Position numbers and translations under genes: made by a program. Source: Leptodactylus fallax (lineage: Eukaryota; Chordata; Amphibia; Anura; Leptodactylidae). Taken from it: DNA of 64,000 nt. The stretch covers positions 2,239,501 to 2,303,500 of the forward strand of contig CAMRHE010000067.1 of assembly GCA_947044405.1 (NCBI GenBank). Reading direction: 5' to 3'. This document shows, one piece after another, positions 47,220-58,170 of this stretch. A model generated the notes under the pieces. It was not told the DNA's origin. It worked only from the letters and a program-made list of their open reading frames with translations, and made no database searches. Numbering within the stretch: the first letter of the stretch is position 1; each line of letters starts with the position of its first letter.

Positions 47220-50200
47220 TTAATAGGTATACATGCCAGCAGGAGCGAAAATTGGTAACATATTGACCAAAGTGGACACTGCACCCACCCAAGCATGGTA
47301 TAAATGAGGCTGAGTAGTAAATCTGGGGTCCCCCAAACTATCATATGTCAGCATAGGTGGAGGGTGTCTAATTCTCTCTCCTCTCCGTACCTCTCTCTGA
47401 GGTAAACTAGCATGTCCAGGCCCTAAACTAGGGTTGTCTGCCATGGGAGGGGATGGTGCTGGTGGCGTAGGAGAGCTAGATCCCTGCTCATCTGTAGACA
47501 CAGATCTAGGTACGAATTCTGGAGTTTGAGGGTTCATAGGTCTCCCTGAAGGAGAAGATACTGGTGATCTAGGAACTTCAGGAGCCACAGTCCAATCACT
47601 CTCAGGAGTTTCAGGAAGGTCAGGTGGAATATCGGCTAAGGACTGTGGAGAATCGCAGGCCGAGCCATCATTGGAGATATCCATACCATCAATCTGAGGT
47701 ACAGGCAACAAATGATTTCTATGCCAAGTCCTGATCCTCCCGTCCCGTCCTTTTATCTTGTAGACTGGTATTCCAGGCAACCGATCTACCACTGTAAAGA
47801 GTTCACTCCGCCATCGATCAGCCAGCTTATGTTTTGCAGATGCTCCCAAATTCCGTAGCAGAACATGGTCCCCAGGGTTCAATTCTCGGTATCTTACTCG
47901 AAGATCAAATCTCCTTTTATTTCCTTCATTCACTTTGGCCGCATTTTCCTCAGCCAGCTGATAAGCACTCTTAAGCGTTTCTTTCAAACGTGCCACGTAT
48001 CGGTAATGATCTCGATGACTGATACCATCGGTAGAGACTCCCAACAAGATGTCAATAGGTAGCCTAGGCTCTCTTCCAAACATCAGAAAGTATGGTGAAT
48101 ATCCTGTGCTCTCGTGCCTTGTACTATTATAGGCATGCACCATAGCCTCCACTTTTCGACTCCAGGATCGCTTATCCTCAATTCGTAAGGTACCAAGCAT
48201 ATCAAGTAAAGTCCTGTTAAATCTTTCAGGAAGGGCATCTCCCTCTGGATGGTAAGGCGTCGTCCGACTTTTGCGGATGTTCAACAACTGAAGTAACTCT
48301 TTGATCAGGTTACTCTCAAAATCCCGGCCTTGATCAGAATGCAACCGGTGTGGTAAGCCATAATGGATAAAATACTTTTCCCAAAGCACTCTTGCAACAG
48401 TGACTGCTTTTTGATCCTTAGTCGGAAAGGCTTGAGCATATCGTGTGAAGTGATCAGTCACCACCAATACATTTCCAAATCCTCTGGAGTCGTTGTCAAT
48501 ACAAAGGAAGTCTATGCAGACAAGATCCATGGGGCCCGAACTCTTCAAGTGTCCCATGAAGGCCGCTCGAACCGGGACAGTCTTCCTCTGCAAACATCTG
48601 CGACAGCACCTACACAGACGAGTCACGGTATCTCTCATTTTGGGCCAGTAGAATCGGTCTTGTATTAGGCCATAAGTCTTCTCAGGTCCCAAATGACCAT
48701 GATAATCATGCAGACTTCGGAAAATCATCTTCTGAAAGCAGCTTGGAATAACTAGTTGGCGCCTTCCAGGGTGATCATGATACAGCACCACACGATAAAG
48801 TAGGCCATTGTCTATTTCAAACTTCTCCCAATCTCGTAGAAGTTGACTGCATTCAGAGGGTAGGGATGTCTTTAACATTTCTCTGTCTTGAGAACTCACT
48901 GCTTGATAAAGAGGTCCAATTAAAGGATCAGTCTTTTGACTCCAGATCATTCGCTTTGAAGATATAGAACAACTCTCAAAGGATCCTAAAGCGGCAGGGT
49001 AGGCAAACATGTCTGGTACAGCTTCGGGACCTCCCCCAATAGAGTCAATAAGCCGAGTTTCAGAAAAGGCTACTCGGTCTTCAACTACAGCAGCCATGGC
49101 ACACAAAGCTCCTACTCCAGGACTTGGCACTTCTTCCCATTCATCCACTACTTCCGGACTAGGTAATCCAGGCCGTCTTGATAGAGCATCTGCCCCAATG
49201 TTCTTAGGCCCCGATTTATACTTGAGTGTGAATTGGTAGTTGGATAAAGCTGCCAACCAGCGATGTCCTGTAGCATCGAGTTTAGCGGTTGACAAAACGT
49301 ATGTCAGTGGATTGTTGTCTGTTCTTACTTCAAACGTGGCTCCGTATAAATAGTCATGTAATTTATCAACAATGGCCCACTTGAGCGCCAAAAACTCCAA
49401 TTTATGTACTGGATAATTTTTCTCGCTGGGAGAAAGACTTCGACTTATGAAAGCTATGGGCCGTAACCCGGCCGGGTATTCTTGGTGCAGCACGCCACCT
49501 AATCCTTCAAAGCTGGCATCTACATGTAGCACATATGGCTTCTGTGCATCAGCATAAGCCAGAACGGGAGCTTCTGTCAATTTCTTCTTCAACAACTTAA
49601 ATGCTTCTTCACAATCCGCAGTCCACCTATCGCCAAAAAGGCTTTTGGAAGACCCTTTCTTCTTTCCCGGATCTCCTGCATCACTCTTCAACAGGTCGAG
49701 GAGGGCTCGAGCAATTTTTGAATATCCTTCCACAAATCGTCGATAGAATCCACAAAACCCCAAGAAAGATTGCAACTCCGTAATATTTTGCGGTCGGGGC
49801 CAATTCACCACAGCTTCAATCTTACCAGGATCGGTAGCAACTCCTTCAGAAGAAACAATATGACCTACATAAGTGACCGAAGATCTACAAAATTTGCATT
49901 TGTCAGCCGACAACTTCAGCCCCTCTTCTTTTAAGCGATGGAGTACTCTCATGAGTCGTTCTTCATGTTCTTCCAGCGTCTTTCCAAACACAATAATGTC
50001 ATCAAGATATACAAGGCATTCCCGGGGCACTAAATCACCTAACACTCTTTCCATCAACCTTTGGAACGTTGCTGGCGCACCTTTTGTACCTTGCGGCATA
50101 CAAGTGAACTGAAAGAAACCCAAGGGGCATATGAAGGCTGTCTTTTCCTGATCCTCAGGTGCCATTGGGACTTGATAGTATCCCGATCTTAGGTCCAGCA

Positions 50201-52457
50201 CTGTGAACCAACAGTTTCCATTCAGAGCTTCCAGAGCTTCTTCAATTCTCGGCAGTGTATACTGATCAGGTAAGGTTCTCCGGTTCAGAGTTCTGTAATC
50301 CACACATAGGCGAATTGCTCCAGATTTTTTTCTTACCACCACAATAGGTGAGGCATAGGGGCTCTTACTGTCCACAATGATCCCCTGACCTTTCATTTGC
50401 TGTAGAGTCTGTCTTAACTCATCAACATCCTTTGGAGCAACTCTCCGTGGTCGCTCCCGGAAGGGAGTAGAATCGGTCAATCGGAAAGTGTGTTGAGCAC
50501 TTTTAGCACAACCTACATCCATATCATCCATGGAGAACACTTCCGATAATTCAGACAACTTCCGTGTCAGTCGCTGATTCCAGGCCTCTGGTAAATGTGG
50601 ATCACTCAAGTCAAGATTGAGATTAGGGATTGCATCTCGGATTTGAATCCTGCACACTTCAGCGTATGGATTTACTCCAAGCACAGGGTAGCAGTGGGCC
50701 ACATTCTGGTATGGTCCAATTACGATCGGATGCGGTGAACAGTTCCTCACTGTCACACAGGTAGATAACTCCACTTTATTTCTCCAGTCCTTTCTCTCTG
50801 GGATCACCATCCAGCCATTCTGGTTAATCATTTCTTCAGGGGTTTCCATAAGGACATAACTCCCCCCTTCAAGCAAATCGGGAGCAATGCTGGAGGCTAC
50901 TCTCAGAATTCTCTCCCCGCCGGCAGGAACTTCCACGGTTCTCTCACCGATATGATATACCATTCCATGTCGATAGCCAGTAGACAGGGCATCACAGAGT
51001 TCTCTAAGATCAGAAGATATATTCACCGGCTGAGCTGCAGGGTTCCAATCTCTTCCAAGAAACTTCTGAAAAGCATAATGCACTGCGGGACAATTAGTGC
51101 CAAGTATCACAGGAGCTGCACAAGAATCCCCTGTATCAGGACAGACAAGAGCCGTAATCTTCATGGGAGCGACACTCTGATCTTCTAATTCAGGGACAGC
51201 TATAACTACTTGTAGGCTGCCATCTACAGGATATGATCCTGAATTAAGCCCCCACAATTTCATTTGTCCTGTAGACTGAAGAGGTATATCCCTCAGATAT
51301 TTTTGGTAGAACGAGCGATAAATCAGGGTCACTTGAGATCCTGTATCAAACAGGGCAGGAGCGGCATGACCATTGACAGTGACTTTGACAACGGACCTGG
51401 AGCCCGCGATAGCGCCTCTGGTCTTTACTCGGCCCGCCTTCCTTCGGTGTCTTTGATTCTGAATAGAGAAGACAGCACTGTGTCCCAATCCCTCACTGTC
51501 CTCCGTACACTGTCTGGCAGTATGGCCCGTCTGACCACATTTATAACAGGTTCTAGCATCCTTCCTCCATTGAGTGGCAGTGGGTGGAGTGGCGGACTGT
51601 CTAAGTTCTGATCGTTCCGCTGGTTTGTCCTTGTTTGAATTAGGAACAACATCTTCTTTAGAGATGCTTTTCGCTTTCTTAGGGGTACTAAAACTAATGT
51701 CAGCTTCTTGTTTCTTCACTAACTTCATTAAGTCAGGAAATGGAAGGACTCTATCAGATAGTAAGACCTTGAGTACTTGAGCAAGAGGATGATGAGGTTG
51801 TAACCCTCTCACCAACTGACTGGTTCTCATAGCGTCTACCTCTGAAGTAGATATAGCTGCGTGGTACACCAGACGTGAAAGAAGTAGCTGTAAACGGTTA
51901 ATAAAAGTAGAGACATTTTCCCCTTCTTTTTGACGAACCATTCGGTAATCAGTAACCATCTGGGCAAGGTCATAGTATGGCTCAAAGTGATCAGACAGTA
52001 CTTGTATATAGTCCAATGCACTCACTCCTTCATGAGAGTCTCTGTACAAGCGGATCAATTCTGCAGCAGGAGACCGCAAACTTTCACTGATACGCTGCCG
52101 CTTGCCTTCTTCAGAGCAAGACCATTCCTTCAGGCATTGGAGAGTATGTTCTTTCCATATCTCAAAGTTTTCCTCCCCTTGTGGTACTGGGACATTACCA
52201 GAGAATACTTTTAGTTTCTTGTAGTGAGTGGCCTGCAGGCCCTGAGCTAACATCTCAGTCAGCCTGGCTAAAGTGCCAATAGCACTGTCACTAGAGGAAC
52301 TGCTAGCGACGGCCATACTGGGGGGGTAACTGGCTGAGCGGGGTTCTTCCTTTACCTGAACCAGGGGAGGAACAGGCGGTCGGTAATCCCATGTAGTAGC
52401 TAGTGGGAGGTTCCCCTCTGAGCTATATCGCTTCTCCATATCAATGACTATTCCCAC
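47220..52457 (-). CDS. Gag-Pol polyprotein of a Ty3/Gypsy retrotransposon
   Basis: One uninterrupted frame of 1745 codons encodes all proteins needed for retrotransposition. The Gag part (about 75-260) has wording like the PNMA/ZCCHC family of domesticated Gags (LKVFSGN, then WKEHTLQCL). A CCHC zinc knuckle follows (C304, C307, H312, C317). The aspartic protease motif DTGS is at 371-374. Reverse transcriptase carries D755 and YLDD at 817-820. RNase H has D980, E1021 and D1047. Integrase has an H-H-C-C finger (H1250, H1255, C1285, C1288) and a DD35E core (D1316, D1375, E1411). A GPY/F-like C-terminal module lies near 1525-1580, without an obvious chromodomain. The order RT-RNaseH-integrase is Gypsy type. 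No stop or frameshift separates Gag from Pol, so processing by its protease is implied. The start could be residue 1 or 7. No envelope gene is present. Confidence 0.95.
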   Translation of the reverse strand: MGIVIDMEKRYSSEGNLPLATTWDYRPPVPPLVQVKEEPRSASYPPSMAVASSSSSDSAIGTLARLTEMLAQGLQATHYKKLKVFSGNVPVPQGEENFEIWKEHTLQCLKEWSCSEEGKRQRISESLRSPAAELIRLYRDSHEGVSALDYIQVLSDHFEPYYDLAQMVTDYRMVRQKEGENVSTFINRLQLLLSRLVYHAAISTSEVDAMRTSQLVRGLQPHHPLAQVLKVLLSDRVLPFPDLMKLVKKQEADISFSTPKKAKSISKEDVVPNSNKDKPAERSELRQSATPPTATQWRKDARTCYKCGQTGHTARQCTEDSEGLGHSAVFSIQNQRHRRKAGRVKTRGAIAGSRSVVKVTVNGHAAPALFDTGSQVTLIYRSFYQKYLRDIPLQSTGQMKLWGLNSGSYPVDGSLQVVIAVPELEDQSVAPMKITALVCPDTGDSCAAPVILGTNCPAVHYAFQKFLGRDWNPAAQPVNISSDLRELCDALSTGYRHGMVYHIGERTVEVPAGGERILRVASSIAPDLLEGGSYVLMETPEEMINQNGWMVIPERKDWRNKVELSTCVTVRNCSPHPIVIGPYQNVAHCYPVLGVNPYAEVCRIQIRDAIPNLNLDLSDPHLPEAWNQRLTRKLSELSEVFSMDDMDVGCAKSAQHTFRLTDSTPFRERPRRVAPKDVDELRQTLQQMKGQGIIVDSKSPYASPIVVVRKKSGAIRLCVDYRTLNRRTLPDQYTLPRIEEALEALNGNCWFTVLDLRSGYYQVPMAPEDQEKTAFICPLGFFQFTCMPQGTKGAPATFQRLMERVLGDLVPRECLVYLDDIIVFGKTLEEHEERLMRVLHRLKEEGLKLSADKCKFCRSSVTYVGHIVSSEGVATDPGKIEAVVNWPRPQNITELQSFLGFCGFYRRFVEGYSKIARALLDLLKSDAGDPGKKKGSSKSLFGDRWTADCEEAFKLLKKKLTEAPVLAYADAQKPYVLHVDASFEGLGGVLHQEYPAGLRPIAFISRSLSPSEKNYPVHKLEFLALKWAIVDKLHDYLYGATFEVRTDNNPLTYVLSTAKLDATGHRWLAALSNYQFTLKYKSGPKNIGADALSRRPGLPSPEVVDEWEEVPSPGVGALCAMAAVVEDRVAFSETRLIDSIGGGPEAVPDMFAYPAALGSFESCSISSKRMIWSQKTDPLIGPLYQAVSSQDREMLKTSLPSECSQLLRDWEKFEIDNGLLYRVVLYHDHPGRRQLVIPSCFQKMIFRSLHDYHGHLGPEKTYGLIQDRFYWPKMRDTVTRLCRCCRRCLQRKTVPVRAAFMGHLKSSGPMDLVCIDFLCIDNDSRGFGNVLVVTDHFTRYAQAFPTKDQKAVTVARVLWEKYFIHYGLPHRLHSDQGRDFESNLIKELLQLLNIRKSRTTPYHPEGDALPERFNRTLLDMLGTLRIEDKRSWSRKVEAMVHAYNSTRHESTGYSPYFLMFGREPRLPIDILLGVSTDGISHRDHYRYVARLKETLKSAYQLAEENAAKVNEGNKRRFDLRVRYRELNPGDHVLLRNLGASAKHKLADRWRSELFTVVDRLPGIPVYKIKGRDGRIRTWHRNHLLPVPQIDGMDISNDGSACDSPQSLADIPPDLPETPESDWTVAPEVPRSPVSSPSGRPMNPQTPEFVPRSVSTDEQGSSSPTPPAPSPPMADNPSLGPGHASLPQREVRRGERIRHPPPMLTYDSLGDPRFTTQPHLYHAWVGAVSTLVNMLPIFAPAGMYTY

Positions 52458-52635
52458 TTCTAAATCTCAGCAGTGCCTCCAAATGTAGCCCTATTGGGGG
52501 GGGTATGAGTATTATCCCTCCCGCAACAGACTCTGGCGCTGACCTGTGTGTATAATGGGACCTGAAGCCTTCGCTGAAGGGAAGAGTGGGAACATATATG
52601 AAATATATCAGTGCCTCCACCCAGGATAGAGCCTC
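52458..52635 (-). other. Leader between 5' LTR and Gag-Pol start
   Basis: It contains a run of G on the plus strand (52495-52503) and no clear match to a tRNA 3' end next to the LTR. Primer choice is therefore unresolved. Confidence 0.5.
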
Positions 52636-53178
52636 TGTATTACAGGGAGGATCTCTTCCTGGGACTTACCCATGAAGTACAGTTAGTAGCCTTAACAAGG
52701 ATCACTGTACTAATCTCACAGTCTGAAGAATACATACAGATACCACATAAGGTTATAACAGTAGCTTTATAAGAATCAACAGGGTAATAATACATACATA
52801 AAATATACTCAGAACACAGCAATACTACAACAACCAGCAAGTCCTCAACCGTCTTAGGTTATATACCCGGGTATATATATAGATATATAGCAAGAGTCCA
52901 GTGCACAATACCTCCAGGCAACAGAAGAGATGCAGGGGCCCCTGTGGATGACTGTGGATCCTCGGATTCTTCCAGGAGATGACAGACAGCCGATCAGGAG
53001 ATGATGATGATGATGGTGAGATTCTTCACAGGCAGCAAACAGGGCGACGGTGACGGCAGTAGATGCAGGCCTGACTACCCTAACACTGAGTCCTTAACCT
53101 GCCAGCTAAACTACTAGTGCCACCGGGCCTCTGACTAGCTAGTTGGCCTTCGGAGGCCTAACCTATCACGGCCCGGAA
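52636..53178 (-). repeat. 5' LTR of the Gypsy element (incomplete in this sequence)
   Basis: It aligns without gaps to 46243-46777 and then dissolves into homopolymers. About 320 bp corresponding to 46778-47100, the U3 start in element sense, are missing. Confidence 0.88.
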
Positions 53179-53885
53179 CAATAAAAAAATGGAGGGCCCA
53201 CTAAGGTGGGTACCTAGGGGGGGCGGGGGGTTAAGGGGGGGGAAAAATAAAAAAAAAAATATTTTGTGGTAAAGAGGGGGAGGGGGTTTTTTTTCCCCCC
53301 CAAAAATATTTTTTGTTGGTCTGGTTGCTTCTGCTCCCCCCCCCCCGCCGCTCCCCCTCCCCTCTTTCTCTCTTTTTTTTTTTATTAAAAAAAATAAAAT
53401 TTTTTGGTTTGGTGTGGTTTTTGTGGGGGGGGGGGGGGGGGGAGGAGAGATATAATATATTATAAATGAAGTGATTTTGCTCTTCTTAACTTTTTTAATT
53501 CCTTCCCTATTTTTTAAAATAATAAAAATTTTATTTTTTTTTAAAATAATAAAAAAAATAAAAAAAAATTATTTAAAATTTAGTTTGAGTGAAGATAAAA
53601 AAAAAAATATAAATTATTTTTTTTATATAAAAAAAAAATATTATTTTTTTTTTGTTTTTTTTTTTTTTGTTTTTTTTTTTTTTTTTTGTGTTGTGGGGGG
53701 TATAGAGGGGGGGGGAAATTTTTTTTTTTTTTTTTTAATAATAAAAAAAAAAAAAATTTTTTATTTTTTTTTTTTTTTATTGTAAAATAAAAAGAAAAAA
53801 AAAAAAAAGAGGGATGAAAAAGAAGGAGGGGGGAAAAGGAAGTGAGGAGAGGTGAGGTAAAAGAGGGGGGAGGAAAAAGGGGTGC
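53179..53885. other. Homopolymer-rich block, probable assembly error
   Basis: Long T, A and G runs replace the outer part of the 5' LTR. Composition and texture match the block at 45821-46242. Confidence 0.8.
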
Positions 53886-53971
53886 ATTCATAGGGTACAG
53901 TTGGGTACAGTTAAAACTGCATTGGAAAAAGTGCATGCAGTTTTGATGCATCTTTTTGGGGTGCAATTTCT

Positions 53972-54181
53972 TATGCCCGGTTCACATCTGAGTTCGGGCC
54001 ATTCAGTACTTTTTGTCTCCGCATTTTTCGTGCGGAAACCACACGGACCCCATTATAGTCTATGGGGTCTGCCGGTTTCCTAAGGTAACCGCTTTTTTAT
54101 GCGGAGTAGGTTTCGGTCCGGGGGGACCTCAAGCAGACTCCCCGAATGGAAACCCATGTGCAGATGTGAATCGGGCCTTAA
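53972..54181. mobile_element. MITE with cggttcacatctg / cagatgtgaatcgg ends
   Basis: It starts tgcccggttcacatctgagt and ends gtgcagatgtgaatcgggcc. The central accccattatagtctatggg matches the family of 25745-25972. Confidence 0.75.
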
Positions 54182-54350
54182 AGAGATTTTCCCATGAACA
54201 TAACCATATTTAAAATTGTTGACAAATAAAAGTTAAACAAACCACAAAAATACACATATACTCCCCAAAAAAGGAAAAACGCAGTTAGAGAAAAAAATTT
54301 GCACTTACTTATTTTGTAAGTATTTATAAAAATTTAATATTTATATTCCA

Positions 54351-54459
54351 AAAACTGATCCATCAGGGAAGGAACCCTACGCGTTTCGCCTCCAGCACCC
54401 CCTAAGGAAGCCTGCTGGTGGCGAAATGCATAGGAATTCTTCCCTGACGGATCAGTATT
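54351..54459. repeat. Inverted repeat with gcgtttcgcc / ggcgaaatgc loop sides
   Basis: Arms of about 43 bp (aaaactgatccatcagggaa to tacgcgtttcgcc, and ggcgaaatgcatagg to tccctgacggatcagtattt) match at roughly 80%. About 25 bp (tccagcaccccctaaggaag and following) lie between them. The ggcgaaacgcgtaggg wording belongs to a known type of amphibian dispersed repeat. Confidence 0.7.
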
Positions 54460-54782
54460 TGGAGTGGTGTGGGGCTCCCTGATTATGTCCATGGCTATAG
54501 GTATATGAACTTATTGATGTTACGCTTAAGTCTATTTGGGTCATATTGGATGTGTGTGGTTACTGTTCATAATGAGAACTTGAACAGCACCATATATATG
54601 GTGTCTATTTGGTCTGGTCATTTTCTGTACTAAGCGGTGATATACTAGTTAATATTTAAGGTATTCTATATGTAACACTTCTATATTTATAACATTATTA
54701 TGATGTTTTACCATGTGGTGTGATAAAATCCTCAACATTTAGATGATGCAATATTTTCTTAGGGTATTCTACATACATCTTA
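54460..54782. other. Unassigned AT-rich sequence
   Basis: No gene or element is recognised here. Confidence 0.4.
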
Positions 54783-54880
54783 GGCTGGGTTCACACCAGC
54801 GTTGAATCTCCGTTCAAGGTTTCCGTCCCTGAATCCGCTTGAAAAATGCAGAGAGAAAAGTCCTGCAAGACCGTGTTATC
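54783..54880. mobile_element. One-ended MITE fragment (gggttcacaccag end)
   Basis: It starts aggctgggttcacaccagcg, continues with gaatccgcttgaaaaatgca and agagaaaagtcctgcaag, and then stops. Confidence 0.6.
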
Positions 54881-54917
54881 CATTTTTAATGTCTGATTTT
54901 TTTTTCATATAGACTTA

Positions 54918-55162
54918 TGCTAGATTCACACTAGCATTCGTGTCTCTGTCATTCGGGTCGGCAGGGGACACGAAAGACAGAGAGCCTGTCCAATAAAAAA
55001 AGCAGTTACCCGCAGACATCCGCGGCACCCATAGACTATGGGGTCTGCAGGTTTTATACTGAAACTGGTGGAGAGAAAAGTCGTCTGTGCAGGACTTTTA
55101 CCTTTACTGATTTTAGATGGAATCTGCGGCGGAGACTCCTACGCAGATGTGAACCAAGCCTT
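54918..55162. mobile_element. MITE with gctagattcacactag / cagatgtgaaccaagc ends
   Basis: It carries cagagagcctgtccaataaa, gcagttacccgcagaca and tatactgaaactggtggaga, shared with 26526-26742 and 26880-27032. Confidence 0.65.
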
Positions 55163-55930
55163 ACCCTGTTTTGCTAAGTATTGCAGTCCTCTGTGTATTG
55201 ATGCACCTGCAGTAACCACTAGTCAAGTGTTTTCACCTGTCGGAAGCAAGGTGTATGGTTAAGCCATGCTGTGCAGTGTTTGCATATTTGTTGTGTGTGC
55301 TGTCCTTAGCTTCATGGATGACTGCCATATATGTGTCAGACACACGTGTGCGATTGTGTATGGTAGACATGCTGGGCACAGGGAAGTGCACGTCCCAAGT
55401 GCATAGACCTTTGAGGGTGGAAGACGCTCTCAGGAGGGGGGAAGGGACCAGTTCTCTCCAGCTGTTGTCACACTGTCATCCCTGAACTATGTTATTAATG
55501 AGTGGAGAAGGGGAGGGCAGTGGGCCCTTTAATTGTTGCTTGGCCTCCCCTTGTGATGCTGCTGATACTTGATAATTGGGCTACATAGGAGGGGAGGTGG
55601 CAGCAGGAGCCTCAGGCTGCACTGGGCTTGTATGTCTGTGGTTACATAACACCAAGCTCAGCCCTGCCCCGCTCCCCGGCTGCTCTAGTACTACTCAGGC
55701 AAGCAAAGCCTAGACAGGAAGGAGGGGGAGGAGAAGAGCGACTATTTCAGTGCCAGCAGCAGCCTCAGCACACTCCAACCTTACACAAGACACATCCAAC
55801 TGTGTGTGAGCAACAACATCACTAGTAAACAGGCATGATGGCGGAGTCTCAGGAAGAATACCACTGCTATACTAACAACCCTGACCAAACTATATGACTA
55901 CTACATGTCCTAGACATAAGCCGTATCAGG
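55163..55930. other. Unassigned, moderately GC-rich sequence
   Basis: Positions 55500-55860 are richer in GC and contain ggaaggagggggaggagaag and catgatggcggagtctcag. There is no CpG island, no convincing donor and no recognisable protein, so no exon is called. Confidence 0.4.
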
Positions 55931-57130
55931 GTCTGTTCATTAATACCAGCGCAACACAGATATACACGACTACAGTGACCAAACTATGTCACAGCGTCTG
56001 CAACAGTGTCACAACCAGATGGCATATTATGTAAACTATTGTAGATTGTAGTGCAACAATGTTACTACTGGATGTCGTATTACATAAACAACCGCAGTGT
56101 CTGTGCAGCAATACAACTGTTGTCACCGACTTATGTCACAGGATGTCATAGTGCATAACACACACCAGTGCCATGTCTGTGCAACACTGTCTCTACTACA
56201 TGTCATAATACAAACCGCTACTACACAAATACACACTAAATTGTGACCGAATAATGTCACCAAATGTCATAGTGCTTAACACACACCAGTGCCATGTCTG
56301 TGCAACATTGTCTCTACTACATGTCATAATACAAACCGCTGCTACAGGACTTTTCTCTCCACATTTTTCGGGGCGGAAACCCAGCGAACCCCATTATAGT
56401 GTATGGGGTCCGCGGGGTAACTGCTTTTTAAGAGGATTGGGTTTCTGTTTTTCGGGTCCCCAAGCAGACCCGAAGATTGGAAACCCCAACGCTAGTGTGA
56501 ACCTAATGTGAATTGTGAACGAATAATGTCACAAGACTTCATAGTGCATAACACACACCAGGGCCATGTCCAGACCCTGAGGCGGCCCTATAACAAATAT
56601 ATAAAATATACCACTATTCTAAACAGCACAAGGTAAGTAGAGGCCCAATTCCAGATTAAGCATTGTGCCCAGGAGCTTCAAGCTACTTCTCTGGCTATGT
56701 CCATGTAACATTGTCATGACTAGATGTCACATTACATATGTAACTGCAGTGTCTGTACAACCAAACCACTGCTACACAAATACACTCTAAAACATGACTG
56801 AATAACGTCACAGAATGTCACAAATCAGGATTGTAGCTGGGAGGGACCATGTGCTGGGTGCCAGGAAAGAAAAAACAAATTTGTCTACCTTGACCGAGGT
56901 ACTTGTATTTCATTACACGTCTAGTGCAGCAATCTGAATCTTTGCCTTAGGTGACATGCAGACGACCTGTGCGTCAAGATATTATAGTGTATCACATCCA
57001 CAGCTATGGTGTATAGGCAACAGTGTCACTACTAGATAAGGTATTTTACAACAAACATGCATGTCTTTCAACAATGTCACTACTAGATGTCATAAAACAG
57101 AAGTGCAGAGGCTGACAGCGTGACAGTAAG
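55931..57130. repeat. Diffuse degenerate tandem field (~110-bp units)
   Basis: Phrases such as catagtgcataacacacacc, agtgccatgtctgtgcaaca and gtctctactacatgtcataa recur at roughly 110-bp spacing, strongly near 56150-56345, then fade. A MITE half interrupts it at 56344. Similar wording beyond the Tc1 element (60300-60845) suggests one older field. Confidence 0.65.
56344..56512. mobile_element. One-ended MITE copy inserted in the degenerate field
   Basis: It begins aggacttttctctccacatt, has ggcggaaacccagcgaaccc and ends aacgctagtgtgaacctaat, the right two-thirds of the 25745 family. Confidence 0.6.
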
Positions 57131-58170
57131 ATATCAGTGAACCTACACACAACTATACTGCTTATGCAAATGGAAGTGTCTACTTATTATAAAATGACAT
57201 TCGGTTACATCTGAATTATATGTGTGCTTGCATAAAGTCTCTATATTTTTATCACCATCCTGTATGTGCTGTCACATCTATGCACCATCTCCTCTATCCT
57301 TAAAGAGGTTCCCCAGGATATTTTTTATGACTTATCCTTAAGTTAGGCCATAAATATATAATTGATGGGGGACGATCACCTGCACAGACCAACAAGCCTG
57401 TACTATACAGTGCATAGAGATGGAAACAGATACCGCCATACCCTGTATCAGTGGATACTGCAGATTTGCTCCCACTGATATCAATGGCATCCTCTAAGAT
57501 AGGACATCAATTATTTTAGATTGGTGGGTGTCCGACACTCAGCACTTCCACTGATCAGCTAATAGAAGGGGACAAATCTGCAATGCCAAGAACAGCCACT
57601 ACAAAAGGGTGGCATTTTGAGTATGCAACAATGTGAACATTATATAGGCTCCTTCAAGAGGTGGAGCTTAGCTGGAGGGGTTGGGGCTTGTTACTGGGCC
57701 ATTTTCCCTGGTTGATGACTGGGCACAATTTTTGGGTTTTTTGGTACATACAGTTTTGAAGGTTATAACATTTCAATTGCTTCAAGGGTAAGTATGTTTG
57801 TTTTTCCCATTTTTGCAGTTTTATTTTGTGGGGTTTTTTCACACATTGTTCCCCACATAAGGTCATAATAGACCTTTGCAGTCATTGTAACATTTTTTTG
57901 CTGATTTCCCTAGGAATACAGCCTCCTTTCACTGCGGAGTTTATCTCAGTCTTCTAGGCTTCATCATCTCCTGCAGTTCCTGTTCCCCAGCGGATCACAT
58001 GACAGCCAAGCCAGGGGGATGCCGCATTGTGGAAGTTCCCATAGCTGTATACACAGCAGTCATGGTAGCAAATCGTCCCTGCCTTCTTTCTTAGTAGTCC
58101 AGCAGTCATTGACAGCTGGCTCCCTGCTCCTGCAGCAGCACAATTTTGTACCTGTACGTATTTGCAGAGT
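57131..58170. other. Repeat fragment and unassigned sequence
   Basis: 57299-57560 begins ttaaagaggttccccaggat and has a gatgggggacgatcacctgc segment, a dispersed repeat scrap. The rest has no recognised gene. Confidence 0.4.

Larger units (their letters stand above)
46243..53178 (-). mobile_element. Ty3/Gypsy LTR retrotransposon, young, probably complete in its interior
   Basis: The element reads on the minus strand. Its 3' LTR is at 46243-47100 and its 5' LTR starts at 52636. Between the LTRs are a polypurine tract, one long Gag-Pol ORF and a leader of about 180 bp. In 527 comparable LTR bases I count three substitutions and no indels, so insertion was recent. The 5' LTR is cut short by a homopolymer-rich block. 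The target duplication therefore cannot be checked. A primer-binding site was not identified. Confidence 0.93.

Noticed and set aside
53471..53966. Phenylalanine/lysine-rich ORFs beyond the 5' LTR
   Set aside because: These have the same cause as the T-run block.
55835..55900. ATGATGGCGGAGTCTCAG as a possible first exon
   Set aside because: The frame ends after about 20 codons, no consensus donor follows, and CpG density is low.
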